A DNA stretch of 64,000 bases from contig NZ_FNQY01000002.1 in NCBI RefSeq assembly GCF_900107765.1, positions 264,364 to 328,363 on the forward strand, read 5' to 3'. The DNA is from Arachidicoccus rhizosphaerae. Its GTDB lineage: Bacteria; Bacteroidota; Bacteroidia; Chitinophagales; Chitinophagaceae. Shown here piece by piece: positions 25,706-34,164 of the stretch (its first letter is position 1; every line of letters starts with the position of its first letter). Position numbers and translations under genes: made by a program. The notes beneath the pieces were generated by a model, which saw only the letters and a program-made list of their open reading frames with translations, had not been told where the DNA came from and did no database searches.

Positions 25706-27607
25706 TTAAGCCTGATCTTTCGCTTCGTTTTCTTCAGATTTCAATTTAGCCTTGATATCTGCTAAAGCGCCCAAGTCACCCAGGGTAGTTTTTTCAACTT
25801 TGCTCTGGATAGCTTTTACAGCTTTCTTAGTGCTTTCAGATTCTGCTCTTGCTTCTTTCTTAGCTGCTTCTTTTGTTTCTACTGCAGCTTGTTCCCAGAT
25901 ACGAGCGTGGCTTAAAACGATACGTTTTTCGTTTCTGTCAAATTCGATTACGACAAATTCTGCAGTATCGTCCTGTCCTACGCTGGTGCCATCTTCTTTG
26001 GCCAGATGACGGTTAGGAACAAAACCTTCAAGACCGTAAGGCAGCTGAACTAAAGCACCTTTATCATCTTTACGAGTGACAGTGGCTTCATGTCTTGTAC
26101 CAACAGCGAAGGTATCTTCCAGGGCATTCCAGGGATCTTCTTCCAGTTGTTTGTGACCTAACTGTAATTTACGGTTTTCTTTATCGATAGACAGGATAAC
26201 AGTTTCGATGTTGTCACCAACTTTTACATACTCGGATGGGTGATTGAAGCGTTTCAGCCAGCTCAGATCGCTGATGTGGATCATGCCGCCGATACCTGGT
26301 TCCAGTTCAACAAAAACACCATAAGGAGTGATGTTTTTCACCAGACCATTGTGTTTGCTGTTTTCAGGGAATTTATCTTCAATGGTATTCCAAGGATCTT
26401 CTGTCAGTTGTTTGATAGACAGGCTCATTTTACGAGAATCTTTGTCCAGGGTAACAACCTTAGCTTCGTATTCATCATTTAAGGTGAAGAATTCTTTAGC
26501 GTTGATGGGTGTGTTAGCCCAAGTGATTTCGCTGACGTGAACCAGACCTTCAACACCTGGCTGGATTTCAAGGAATGCACCATAGTCTTCAATATTCACT
26601 ACTTTACCTTTTACGGTAGCACCTTCAGTAATGTTTTCTGGTAAAACATCCCAAGGATGCGGAGTCAGTTGTTTCAGACCCAGGCTGATACGACGTTTGT
26701 CATCATCGAAGTCCAGAACAACCACCTGGATTTTCTGATCCAGTTTCAGTACCTCAGATGGGTGAGAGATTCTGCCCCATGAGATATCTGTAATATAAAG
26801 TAAACCATCTAAGCCACCCAGGTCCATAAAGGCGCCAAAGTCTGTGATGTTTTTCACAGTACCTTCTAATACCTGACCTTTTTCCAGTTGGCTGATGATC
26901 TGAGCACGTTGTGCTTCGATATCGCTTTCAATCAGTGCTTTGTGGGATACTACGGCATTTTTGATGGTCTCGTTCACCTTAACCACTTTGAATTCCATAG
27001 TTTTACCTACAAACTGATCGTAATCAGTTACAGGTTTAACATCGATCTGAGAACCTGGCAGGAAGGTTTCCATACCAAATACATCAACGATCAGACCACC
27101 TTTAGTTTTGCTGGTAACGGTACCTGTAACAATTTCACCGGTTTTGTGAACTTCCACGATACGTTCCCAAGCACGGAAGGTGCGGGCAGATTTGCGGCTC
27201 AGGTGCAGATTACCCTGACGGTCTTCTTTTTCAAGCACCATCACTTCCACTTCATCACCGATCTTCAGATCTTGTAAATCACGGAATTCATTCAGGGAAA
27301 TAAGTCCATCGCTTTTAAATCCGATGTTGACAACAGCGTCAGTTTTAGTAAGTCCTACGATCGTACCGCTTACCAATTCGCCGTCTTCGATCTGTACGAA
27401 AGTATCTTCATAGACTTTACCGTACTTTTCTTGATCTTCTTTTGAATAATGAGCCACATTACGTTTGTCGATTGACCAATCGAAATCATCATGTGCAGAT
27501 TCAATTACTTCAGGAGCATTTGTTGTCGCTGTTGAAGCTTCAGGCTGCGTTGCAGCTGCTGCTTGTTCCTGTTCAGCGTTTGGATTAACAATATTGTTTT
27601 CGCTCAT
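25706..27607 (-). CDS. rpsA: 30S ribosomal protein S1
   Basis: 633 residues from the ATG at 27607 (MSENNIV); the frame continues 15 codons upstream but that extension runs through the putative promoter and hairpin. An acidic N-terminal extension (about 50 residues, rich in Ala, Glu, Thr) is followed by six S1 RNA-binding repeats, recognisable by words such as GTIVGLTKTDAVVNIG, GTVKNITDFGAFMDLG, GKVVNIEDYGAFLEI, KNITPYGVFVEL and the recurring SLKQL/HKQL strands. S1 brings mRNA to the 30S subunit. The C-terminus is Lys/Glu/Ala rich. In Bacteroidota, where Shine-Dalgarno sites are rare, S1 is of special importance to initiation (general knowledge). Confidence 0.97.
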   Translation of the reverse strand: MSENNIVNPNAEQEQAAAATQPEASTATTNAPEVIESAHDDFDWSIDKRNVAHYSKEDQEKYGKVYEDTFVQIEDGELVSGTIVGLTKTDAVVNIGFKSDGLISLNEFRDLQDLKIGDEVEVMVLEKEDRQGNLHLSRKSARTFRAWERIVEVHKTGEIVTGTVTSKTKGGLIVDVFGMETFLPGSQIDVKPVTDYDQFVGKTMEFKVVKVNETIKNAVVSHKALIESDIEAQRAQIISQLEKGQVLEGTVKNITDFGAFMDLGGLDGLLYITDISWGRISHPSEVLKLDQKIQVVVLDFDDDKRRISLGLKQLTPHPWDVLPENITEGATVKGKVVNIEDYGAFLEIQPGVEGLVHVSEITWANTPINAKEFFTLNDEYEAKVVTLDKDSRKMSLSIKQLTEDPWNTIEDKFPENSKHNGLVKNITPYGVFVELEPGIGGMIHISDLSWLKRFNHPSEYVKVGDNIETVILSIDKENRKLQLGHKQLEEDPWNALEDTFAVGTRHEATVTRKDDKGALVQLPYGLEGFVPNRHLAKEDGTSVGQDDTAEFVVIEFDRNEKRIVLSHARIWEQAAVETKEAAKKEARAESESTKKAVKAIQSKVEKTTLGDLGALADIKAKLKSEENEAKDQA

Positions 27608-27614
27608 AAAAAAA

Positions 27615-27636
27615 TCCCGAGGGTTTTGATTCGGGA
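27615..27636 (-). promoter_or_regulatory. hairpin with T-run at the rpsA start
   Basis: In the rpsA direction TCCCGA-loop-TCGGGA is followed by seven T and then directly by the ATG. There is no purine-rich ribosome-binding site. The structure resembles a terminator or a leader hairpin for control of S1, but the best promoter box is so close that transcription may start inside the left arm. The role is therefore uncertain. Confidence 0.4.
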
Positions 27637-27639
27637 CGG

Positions 27640-27647
27640 CAAAATTA
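27640..27647 (-). promoter_or_regulatory. putative rpsA -7 promoter element
   Basis: TAATTTTG on the minus strand, a full TAnnTTTG match, 33 bases before the ATG at 27607. It would give a transcript leader of about 26 bases. Confidence 0.5.
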
Positions 27648-27810
27648 AACAATAATTACCAGAAATAACCCGAAAACCCTATATTTTATGCCATTTTCAG
27701 CAGATTTTCGCTTATTTTTTAAACCCAAAAACAGCCAGGCAAGGCTCCCTGAATTTTAATCGCCTGATTCGTTCTTGTATGCTATTGTTTATCAGTTCGT
27801 TGTATTTAAA

Positions 27811-27861
27811 AATAAAAGAACCCGCACAGGGCTCTTTGAGCGTTATGCGGATTCTTTTATT
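27811..27861 (-). terminator. glnS terminator
   Basis: AATAAAAGAACCCGCA pairs with TGCGGATTCTTTTATT with one mismatch that becomes G-T on the minus strand; loop of 19 bases. T-rich sequence follows in the minus direction. It lies between glnS and rpsA. Confidence 0.6.
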
Positions 27862-27896
27862 AAGACCTATAGGCCATCCGAAAGGCGGAAGTCCCG

Positions 27897-29561
27897 TTAT
27901 TTTTTACTTTCCTTCGCCCAGCTGTCTTTTAAGCCGACCGTACGGTTAAATAGGGGTTGACCGTTTGCACCTGAGTGCTTATCCTGGATAAAATATCCTT
28001 TGCGTAAAAACTGATACGCCTGGCCAGGCTGATCCTGAAGAATCGCTGGTTCTGCCAGTGCGTGGCTATTGATAATCAGTGAATCCGGGTTTAAATGGTC
28101 CTTATACTCGCCTTCGGCACTATTCATATCCTCCACGGTAAAAAGCCGGTCGTAAAGTTGTAATGTGACTGGGACATGATGGGTCGCGCTTACCCAATGC
28201 AGGGTTCCCTTTGCCTTCAGGGTATTGTCGCCGCTACCGCTTTTGCTCTCGGGAAAATAAGTACAATTAATCTGGGTAATATTACCCAGGTCATCCTGCT
28301 CAAAACTATCGCATTGGATGATATACCCATATTTGAGCCGTACCATTTTCTCAGGAGCCAACCGGAAGAATTTTTTGGGTGGATCAACCATGAAGTCTTC
28401 CCTTTCAATGTAAAGCTCTCTGGTAAATGGAATCTTCCGGTAGGTTTTTTCAGTAGCCTCCGGATTGTCTTCCCCTTCCAGATACTCCACTTCACCTGCT
28501 TCAAAATTAGTGATGACTAATTTTACCGGGTCAAAAACGACCATTCTTCTGGTGGCCGTCTCATTGAGATCTTCCCGAACAAAGAATTCCAAAAGGCTTA
28601 GATCAATCAGATTTTCTCTTTTGGCCACCCCGATTTGTCTGGAAAATTCCCGGATAGCTTTTGGCGTATATCCTCTTCTGCGCATCCCGGAAATAGTAGG
28701 CATTCTGGGGTCATCCCAGCCTTCCACTATTTTGTCATTGACCAGTTGCAGTAATTTACGTTTACTCATGACCGTGTAGGTCATGTTTAAACGGGCAAAT
28801 TCATACTGGTGGGAAGGGAAAATCTCCAGTTGTTCAATGAGCCAGTCATATAAAGGTCTGTGCGGCACAAATTCCAGCGTACAGATAGAATGGGTGATTT
28901 TTTCAATACTGTCACTTTGTCCGTGTGCAAAATCATACATGGGATAAATACACCACTGGTCACCTGTTCTATGATGTGTCGCATGTTTAATACGGTATAT
29001 TAAAGGATCGCGTAGCAGCATATTGGGAGCAGCCATGTCTATTTTAGCTCTCAGCACTTTCTCACCGTCCTTGAATTTACCTGCCCGCATTTGCTCAAAT
29101 AATTCTACATTCTCCTCAACGGTGCGGTTGCGGTATGGGCTGTTCACGCCAGGGGTGGTCGGTGTACCTTTTTCGTGCGCGATTTGTTCACTCGTACTGT
29201 CATCCACATAGGCCAGTCCTTTTTTAATCAAAACAACCGCAAACTGGTATAACTGTTCAAAGTAGTCGGAAGTATATAATTCCTTCGCCCAGTCAAAGCC
29301 CAGCCATTTTATATCAGCTTTAATGCTTTCTACGTATTCAGTTTCTTCTTTCTCCGGATTGGTATCGTCAAAACGCAGATTGGTTTTACCGTTATAGCGC
29401 GCCGCCAGCCCGAAATTTAAGCAAATGCTTTTCGCATGGCCGATATGAAGATAGCCATTAGGTTCAGGAGGAAAACGGGTCAGAATCTGATTATATTTTC
29501 CGCTCTTCAGGTCATTTTCTATAATCTCTTCGATAAAATTCAATGATTTCTCTTCTGACAT
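27897..29561 (-). CDS. glnS: glutaminyl-tRNA synthetase
   Basis: 554 residues, the normal bacterial length. It charges tRNA-Gln directly with glutamine in the cytosol. The class I motifs are PPEPNGYLHIGHAKS (HIGH, about residue 31-45) and VMSKRKL (KMSKS-type, near 268). Two beta-barrel anticodon-binding domains follow, with RDPLIYRIKHATHH and GRFHLPE-like segments of the family in the body. Presence of GlnRS means tRNA-Gln need not be made by the amidotransferase route. It has its own TAATTTTG promoter and lies between speA and rpsA on the same strand. Confidence 0.97.
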   Translation of the reverse strand: MSEEKSLNFIEEIIENDLKSGKYNQILTRFPPEPNGYLHIGHAKSICLNFGLAARYNGKTNLRFDDTNPEKEETEYVESIKADIKWLGFDWAKELYTSDYFEQLYQFAVVLIKKGLAYVDDSTSEQIAHEKGTPTTPGVNSPYRNRTVEENVELFEQMRAGKFKDGEKVLRAKIDMAAPNMLLRDPLIYRIKHATHHRTGDQWCIYPMYDFAHGQSDSIEKITHSICTLEFVPHRPLYDWLIEQLEIFPSHQYEFARLNMTYTVMSKRKLLQLVNDKIVEGWDDPRMPTISGMRRRGYTPKAIREFSRQIGVAKRENLIDLSLLEFFVREDLNETATRRMVVFDPVKLVITNFEAGEVEYLEGEDNPEATEKTYRKIPFTRELYIEREDFMVDPPKKFFRLAPEKMVRLKYGYIIQCDSFEQDDLGNITQINCTYFPESKSGSGDNTLKAKGTLHWVSATHHVPVTLQLYDRLFTVEDMNSAEGEYKDHLNPDSLIINSHALAEPAILQDQPGQAYQFLRKGYFIQDKHSGANGQPLFNRTVGLKDSWAKESKK

Positions 29562-29617
29562 ATATTGTATAGTTCTTTTTGTTAATGTGTTTTTGGGTTT
29601 AAACCGTTCTTTGCGTT

Positions 29618-29625
29618 CAAAATTA
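29618..29625 (-). promoter_or_regulatory. putative glnS -7 promoter element
   Basis: TAATTTTG on the minus strand, 57 bases upstream of the glnS ATG and directly after the speA terminator. Confidence 0.5.
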
Positions 29626-29630
29626 CAATA

Positions 29631-29654
29631 AAGGCAGCAATTTCTTGCTGCCTT
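29631..29654 (-). terminator. speA terminator
   Basis: Perfect 10-base stem AAGGCAGCAA / TTGCTGCCTT with a TTTC loop, then T-rich sequence (TTTATTGTAATTTT) in the minus direction. It is about 33 bases after the speA stop. Confidence 0.75.
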
Positions 29655-29686
29655 ATAAGTTATACCATGGGAAATAAATCCCGGTC

Positions 29687-31120
29687 TTATTGGTAGCCCA
29701 GTATTTTCAACATGCTTTGCGCACTTTGTTCTTTCGCGTATACCCAGGTATCCAGATTGCCATTCTTATCGTATTCCACGATAACATGTTTGGGAGAGGG
29801 AATCAGACAGTGTTTGATGCCGCCATAGCCGCTAATCTGATCCTGATACGCTCCGGTATGGAAAAAGCCTACATATAAAGGCTTTTTGTTTTCTTCATCC
29901 TCGGGTTCCTGACTCCTGGTCTTGGGCAGGAAAACCTCATTGATATGTTCCTCGGAATCATAATAATCATGACCGTCGCAGGTTATACCCCCTAATACCA
30001 CACGCTGGTACTCATTGTCCCATTTATTGATGGGCAGCATCAGGAATTTCTCCCCGATACCCCAGGTGTCGGGAAGGGTGGTGATAAAGGATGAGTCAAT
30101 CATATACCAGGTTTCTCTGTCATTTTGAATTTTTTCGCCGATGACAGAATAGATATGCGCCATGGATTCCCCTACGGTAAAGCTGCCAAATTCGGTGAAG
30201 ATATTGGGCATAGGTACTTTGGCTTTTTTGCAGGCTGTCTTGATATTGCCTACGATCTCATTGATCATGAACTGGTAATCATATTCAAAGGCCAGGGAGT
30301 GCTTAATGGGGAAGCCGCCGCCAATATTGATACTGTCCAGTTCCGGACATATTTTTTTCAATTGACAATACAGGTTGATGCTCTTATTGAGTTCAGACCA
30401 ATAATAAATGTCGTCCTTGATACCCTTATTTAAAAAGATATGCAGCATTTTCAGCTGAAACTTGTCCTCGTTTCCTTCGATCTCATCCACGTAAAATTCC
30501 AGAATATCTCTGGCTTTAATGCCGAGTCTGGAGGTATAGAACGGGAAGCTGGGTTCTTCTTCAGCGGCAATACGGATGCCTAACTTGAAAGGTTCACCGG
30601 TGCGGATGCGTCCCTTATACATCTGCAGTTCCTCTTTATTATCCAGAACAGGGATGACATTTTTGAATCCGGAGTTAATCAGCTTGGCAATCCGGCTGGT
30701 ATAGGATTTCTGTTTAAATCCATTACAGATAATATGGACGTCTTTGGTGATCTTTCTTCTCTTATATAATGAATTGATAATCTCAATGTCATAGGCATAA
30801 GAAGTCTCCAGATGGATATTATGCTTTAAAGCTTCCTCCACCACAAATGAAAAGTGGGAGCTTTTGGTGCAATAGCAATAATAATAATCCCCCTCGTATT
30901 TGTGCTTTTTGAAGGCTTTTTCAAAGTAATCCTTGGCACGGTTGATATTAATGCCGATTTTGGGTAAATAGGTCAACTTTAATGGTGTACCGTATTTTTC
31001 AATAATCGGTTTGAGGTCAAGACCGTTGAATTCTAAGTAGCCGCTATTTTTATTGAGGTCGACACCTTCCTGTGGAAAATGGAAGGTTTGTTTCACCAGA
31101 TCGGTGTACGTATTATTCAT
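29687..31120 (-). CDS. speA: biosynthetic arginine decarboxylase (PLP-dependent)
   Basis: About 477 residues from ATG 31120; a TTG two codons upstream is less likely. The protein is a fold-III (alanine-racemase-like) PLP decarboxylase. It converts arginine to agmatine for polyamine synthesis. Visible are the PLP-lysine strand YCYCTKSSHFS near residue 84, the glycine-rich GGGFPIKH, the FTEFGSFTVGES region, and the C-terminal cysteine segment GGITCDGHDYYDSE contributing to the active site of the dimer partner. It is shorter than the about 630-residue E. coli enzyme, as in other Bacteroidota homologues. A carboxynorspermidine or diaminopimelate decarboxylase identity is less likely. Confidence 0.85.
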   Translation of the reverse strand: MNNTYTDLVKQTFHFPQEGVDLNKNSGYLEFNGLDLKPIIEKYGTPLKLTYLPKIGININRAKDYFEKAFKKHKYEGDYYYCYCTKSSHFSFVVEEALKHNIHLETSYAYDIEIINSLYKRRKITKDVHIICNGFKQKSYTSRIAKLINSGFKNVIPVLDNKEELQMYKGRIRTGEPFKLGIRIAAEEEPSFPFYTSRLGIKARDILEFYVDEIEGNEDKFQLKMLHIFLNKGIKDDIYYWSELNKSINLYCQLKKICPELDSINIGGGFPIKHSLAFEYDYQFMINEIVGNIKTACKKAKVPMPNIFTEFGSFTVGESMAHIYSVIGEKIQNDRETWYMIDSSFITTLPDTWGIGEKFLMLPINKWDNEYQRVVLGGITCDGHDYYDSEEHINEVFLPKTRSQEPEDEENKKPLYVGFFHTGAYQDQISGYGGIKHCLIPSPKHVIVEYDKNGNLDTWVYAKEQSAQSMLKILGYQ

Positions 31121-31162
31121 CTGCAAAATGGATAAAAATCTGAGTTTAAATTTTTAACGCCA

Positions 31163-31170
31163 CAAAAGTA
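31163..31170 (-). promoter_or_regulatory. putative speA -7 promoter element
   Basis: TACTTTTG on the minus strand, 43 bases upstream of the speA ATG, matching TAnnTTTG. Confidence 0.4.
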
Positions 31171-31278
31171 ACTTAAATATTTGGATGCTGTTTTGGATAT
31201 TTTCCAAATATTTTAAGGAAGCCCTAAACTTTTGCCCGGTCGTGAGCACGGGTATCCGGTAGGAAGGCCCTTAAAACT

Positions 31279-31329
31279 AAAAAGGACAGTACTTTTAATC
31301 TTAAGAGATCTTGAGTAACTGTCCTTTTT
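31279..31329 (-). terminator. rpmI-rplT terminator
   Basis: AAAAAGGACAGT / ACTGTCCTTTTT, a perfect 12-base stem with a 27-base loop, about 35 bases after the rplT stop. Confidence 0.75.
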
Positions 31330-31363
31330 GTATTCCACCTTACATTTAACAGGCGGAAGTGGA

Positions 31364-31708
31364 TTATTTTACTGAATCAACCAGGGCTTTGAAAGCCTCG
31401 GGCTCATTCATCGCCATATCAGCTAAAACTTTACGGTTCAGCTCGATACCTTTCTGGTTTAATTTGTGAATAAATTCACTATAAGTTAAACCTTCCTGAC
31501 GTACACCGGCGTTGATACGGGCAATCCATAACTGGCGGTATTCGCGTTTTTTCAGTTTACGGCCTACATAGCTGTAGGTCATCCCTTTTTCAACGACGTT
31601 TTTGGCGACGGTATATACGTTTTTACGTTTACCGTAAAAACCTTTGGCTTGTTTTAAGATTCTTTTTCTTCTTGCCCTTGATGCTACTGCATTTACTGAA
31701 CGTGGCAT
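31364..31708 (-). CDS. rplT: 50S ribosomal protein L20
   Basis: 114 residues, basic, with the L20 pattern: [20 protein letters not shown] at the N-terminus, [15 protein letters not shown], and RRLWIARIN-like [16 protein letters not shown]20 is needed early in 50S assembly. It is downstream of rpmI with a 73-bp gap on the same strand. The usual upstream infC is not adjacent. Confidence 0.98.
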   Translation of the reverse strand: MPRSVNAVASRARRKRILKQAKGFYGKRKNVYTVAKNVVEKGMTYSYVGRKLKKREYRQLWIARINAGVRQEGLTYSEFIHKLNQKGIELNRKVLADMAMNEPEAFKALVDSVK

Positions 31709-31781
31709 ATTCTATTAATTTTAAACCGGGAGACCGGTGATTTTTAAATTGATTTTCCTTTTAACTGTATTCTTTACCTGC

Positions 31782-31979
31782 TTATTTTAAACGCAGTAAA
31801 CGCTGCACAAATGGTTTGTGAGAAGGAGCGACGGTACCTTTGATACGCAGGGCTCTTTTACGTTTAGTGGATTTTTTGGTAAGAATGTGGCGTTTGAAAG
31901 GTTTTTGGTGCATCAATTCGCCGGTACCTGTTACTTTAAAGCGTTTTTTTGCGCTTGAGTTTGTTTTAACTTTAGGCAT
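31782..31979 (-). CDS. rpmI: 50S ribosomal protein L35
   Basis: 65 residues, very basic, with the L35 signature [16 protein letters not shown] and the [17 protein letters not shown] region. It is the first gene of the rpmI-rplT pair. A full TAnnTTTG box lies about 98 bases upstream, so the operon starts here and does not include infC or thrS in this window. Confidence 0.98.
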   Translation of the reverse strand: MPKVKTNSSAKKRFKVTGTGELMHQKPFKRHILTKKSTKRKRALRIKGTVAPSHKPFVQRLLRLK

Positions 31980-32076
31980 GTTTAATAATCTAAAAGATTA
32001 CACTCTGCTGGCGGTTTCACCCCGTGTGAAACACTTGTTGGGCCTTACGAGTAATAGTTTCCCGATTTTGGGATGG

Positions 32077-32084
32077 CAAAGGTA
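32077..32084 (-). promoter_or_regulatory. putative rpmI-rplT -7 promoter element
   Basis: TACCTTTG on the minus strand, about 98 bases upstream of rpmI. A TTTG lies 23 bases further upstream. The long leader could hold translational control by L20, but no specific structure was resolved. Confidence 0.5.
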
Positions 32085-32195
32085 GGATAAATAATTTAAT
32101 TTCAGTACAAAAAAATATTGGCGACTAAATTCTGCCGTAACCAGGGGGCAAAACTAATAATATTTAGTTGGATTTCAATTAACTTCGCTGCTCTG

Positions 32196-34022
32196 ATGAC
32201 AATAGATACTTTTAGAAAATTCACCCACAAATCGGTGCACGTATTCTTTACGCAACTGAAATACAGCCTTTTATTGTTAAAAAGAAGGATGCATGAAAGG
32301 CAGTTTCTGATCTTTTGTTGTCTGGTGGTGGGGTGTCTGGCCAGTTTAGGGGCTATTGCACTTAAGTTATTTGTGGTCAAGCTGGAACATTTTTTCTTTG
32401 AGAGCTCTGAGCTCGGTGACATCGTCTGGTATCAGGCACTGACGCCTATATTAGGTATCGGCTTAAGTAGTCTGCTGATTGAAAAAGTATATAAATCGGA
32501 GTTTAAAAAAGGGAACGATAAAATCGTCTATGCCATTGCCAAAAAATCCTCTGACCTTCCTTTCAGCCAGTGTTATTCCCATATAACGACAGCCGGCTTG
32601 ACAGTCGGGCTGGGCGGCTCCTGCGGGCTGGAATCTCCGATGGTGGCTACAGGAGCAGCCATCGGATCAAATCTCGGTCGGGCCACTTTCTTACCTTATA
32701 AGGAGAGAACCTTACTGTTGGCCTGCGGTATTGCCTCGGGTATTTCCTCTGCATTTGGAGCGCCGATTGCCGGAATCCTATTTGCCTTAGAGGTACTGAT
32801 GATTGAAGTCTCCATCGCCTCTTTTATCCCGCTGCTGATGTCTTCGGCTACGGGAGCTTTACTGGCAAAAGTCTTACTGGGTGATAATGTTTTATTGACA
32901 TTCAATACGATACGTAGTTTTGACTATGGCAATATATTCTTATATCTGGGACTGGGCTTATTAGCCGGTTGCCTATGCTTGTTTTATTCCAGGACTTATC
33001 ACTGGATCGATCATAAGTTTGCGGCGTTGGGCAGTCCGGTAAAACGCTGGCTGGTGGGTTCCTTACTATTAGGCGTACTCATATTTTTGTTTCCTCAGAT
33101 ATTCGGGGAAGGTTATATTTTTATTAAAACCCTGGCCGAAACCGGTCAGATTCCTCATAATTCTATTCTGATAGCCCATACACACAATGAATGGCTGATC
33201 TGGATTTTCATTTTCGGCATCATGATCTTTAAGATTTTCGGCACGGCCTTTACCATCCTGGGAGGCGGAAACGGAGGGAGCTTCGCGCCTTCCCTGGTCA
33301 TTGGCGCCTTGTTAGGCTTTGTGGTGGGACGCTTTTTTCAACTTTTAGGGTATACGGATGTGCCGGTCACCAATCTGATCGTAGTAGGGATGGCGGGGAT
33401 GTTGAGCGGCCTGTTTTTCGCACCCTTAACCGCCATATTTCTGGCGGCCGAGGTGACCAACGGATATTCTTTGTTTATCCCGCTGATGATGGTGGCCGCC
33501 ATCAGTTTTTTCGTGGTAAAATCCTTTGAACCGCTTTCCTTAGAAATGAAAAAACTTTACCAGCAATCAGAACTGGATCCTACAGATAAGGACAGATTTG
33601 CGCTCAGCAGGCTGGAACTCAGATTTTTAATCAGCAAAGACTATCCGGTCTTCAGGCTACATACCGGTCTTGTAGAGATGCTGGAACAAATCAGGGCATC
33701 CGATAAGGATGTTTACGCCGTGATAGGAGACGACCAGTCTCAAAAGCTGCAGGGGGTCATCTATTTAAATGATATCAAGACGATCTTGTTTGATGATAAC
33801 AAGAAGGAAGAAAACCAGAAAATTACGGCCGGGGATTTAATGATGAAGCAAAGTACCCTGACGATTAAAGATGATATGCACTCTGCTATTCATAAATTTG
33901 AAAAACTGCATTCAGCCAAAAATGTGCTCCCGGTGGTGGATGAAAAAGGAGACTGGCTGGGTTTTATCTCCAAAGCCTCCATTTTGGATAAATACCGCAG
34001 TGAGATTATCCGGATGGTATAA
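32196..34022 (+). CDS. ClC-family chloride channel or antiporter with CBS domains
   Basis: About 608 residues from the ATG at 32196; a TTG start at 32118 extends through the rpmI promoter region and is unlikely. About ten or more hydrophobic helices form a ClC core. The anion-pathway words are GGSCGLESPMVATGAAIG (the ClC Gly-Lys/Arg-Glu-Gly-Pro region, with the gating Glu kept), ISSAFGAPIAGILFALEV and the GGGNGGSFAPSLVIGALLG selectivity segment. The last about 130 residues are a pair of CBS modules (KDYPVFRL, GDLMMKQSTLTIK, VLPVVDEKGDWLGFI), a cytosolic regulatory domain. Whether it is a channel or a Cl-/H+ exchanger cannot be decided. Confidence 0.94.
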   Translation: MTIDTFRKFTHKSVHVFFTQLKYSLLLLKRRMHERQFLIFCCLVVGCLASLGAIALKLFVVKLEHFFFESSELGDIVWYQALTPILGIGLSSLLIEKVYKSEFKKGNDKIVYAIAKKSSDLPFSQCYSHITTAGLTVGLGGSCGLESPMVATGAAIGSNLGRATFLPYKERTLLLACGIASGISSAFGAPIAGILFALEVLMIEVSIASFIPLLMSSATGALLAKVLLGDNVLLTFNTIRSFDYGNIFLYLGLGLLAGCLCLFYSRTYHWIDHKFAALGSPVKRWLVGSLLLGVLIFLFPQIFGEGYIFIKTLAETGQIPHNSILIAHTHNEWLIWIFIFGIMIFKIFGTAFTILGGGNGGSFAPSLVIGALLGFVVGRFFQLLGYTDVPVTNLIVVGMAGMLSGLFFAPLTAIFLAAEVTNGYSLFIPLMMVAAISFFVVKSFEPLSLEMKKLYQQSELDPTDKDRFALSRLELRFLISKDYPVFRLHTGLVEMLEQIRASDKDVYAVIGDDQSQKLQGVIYLNDIKTILFDDNKKEENQKITAGDLMMKQSTLTIKDDMHSAIHKFEKLHSAKNVLPVVDEKGDWLGFISKASILDKYRSEIIRMV

Positions 34023-34038
34023 TGCGCTTCGCATTTTA
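34021..34038 (+). terminator. small hairpin after the ClC gene
   Basis: AATGCG-CTT-CGCATT, six pairs, then TTTT. It overlaps the stop codon. A weak terminator. Confidence 0.4.
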
Positions 34039-34075
34039 AAAGGCATTTTTTAACGAATCAAAGCCTAATTCTTTT

Positions 34076-34083
34076 TACCTTTG
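34076..34083 (+). promoter_or_regulatory. putative trhO -7 promoter element
   Basis: TACCTTTG, a full TAnnTTTG match, about 82 bases upstream of the trhO ATG. Confidence 0.5.
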
Positions 34084-34164
34084 CCCCGCATTCGCCCGTC
34101 TGATATACGGGTCCATATTATTTAATGGAACATTGGGACGCATGGACAGCTATCCATTGCCCTG

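Noticed and set aside
27608..27652. Extended N-terminus of S1
   Set aside because: The 15 extra codons cover a promoter-like box and a hairpin, and S1 proteins of this type begin with a short acidic segment like MSENNIV.
27775..27960. Plus-strand frame of 61 codons
   Set aside because: It spans the glnS terminator hairpin and the glnS 3' end on the other strand; no family or start signal.
32118..32195. Extended N-terminus of the ClC protein from a TTG
   Set aside because: The extension is not hydrophobic in the right pattern and would overlap the region used as promoter for rpmI; ATG 32196 fits the family better.
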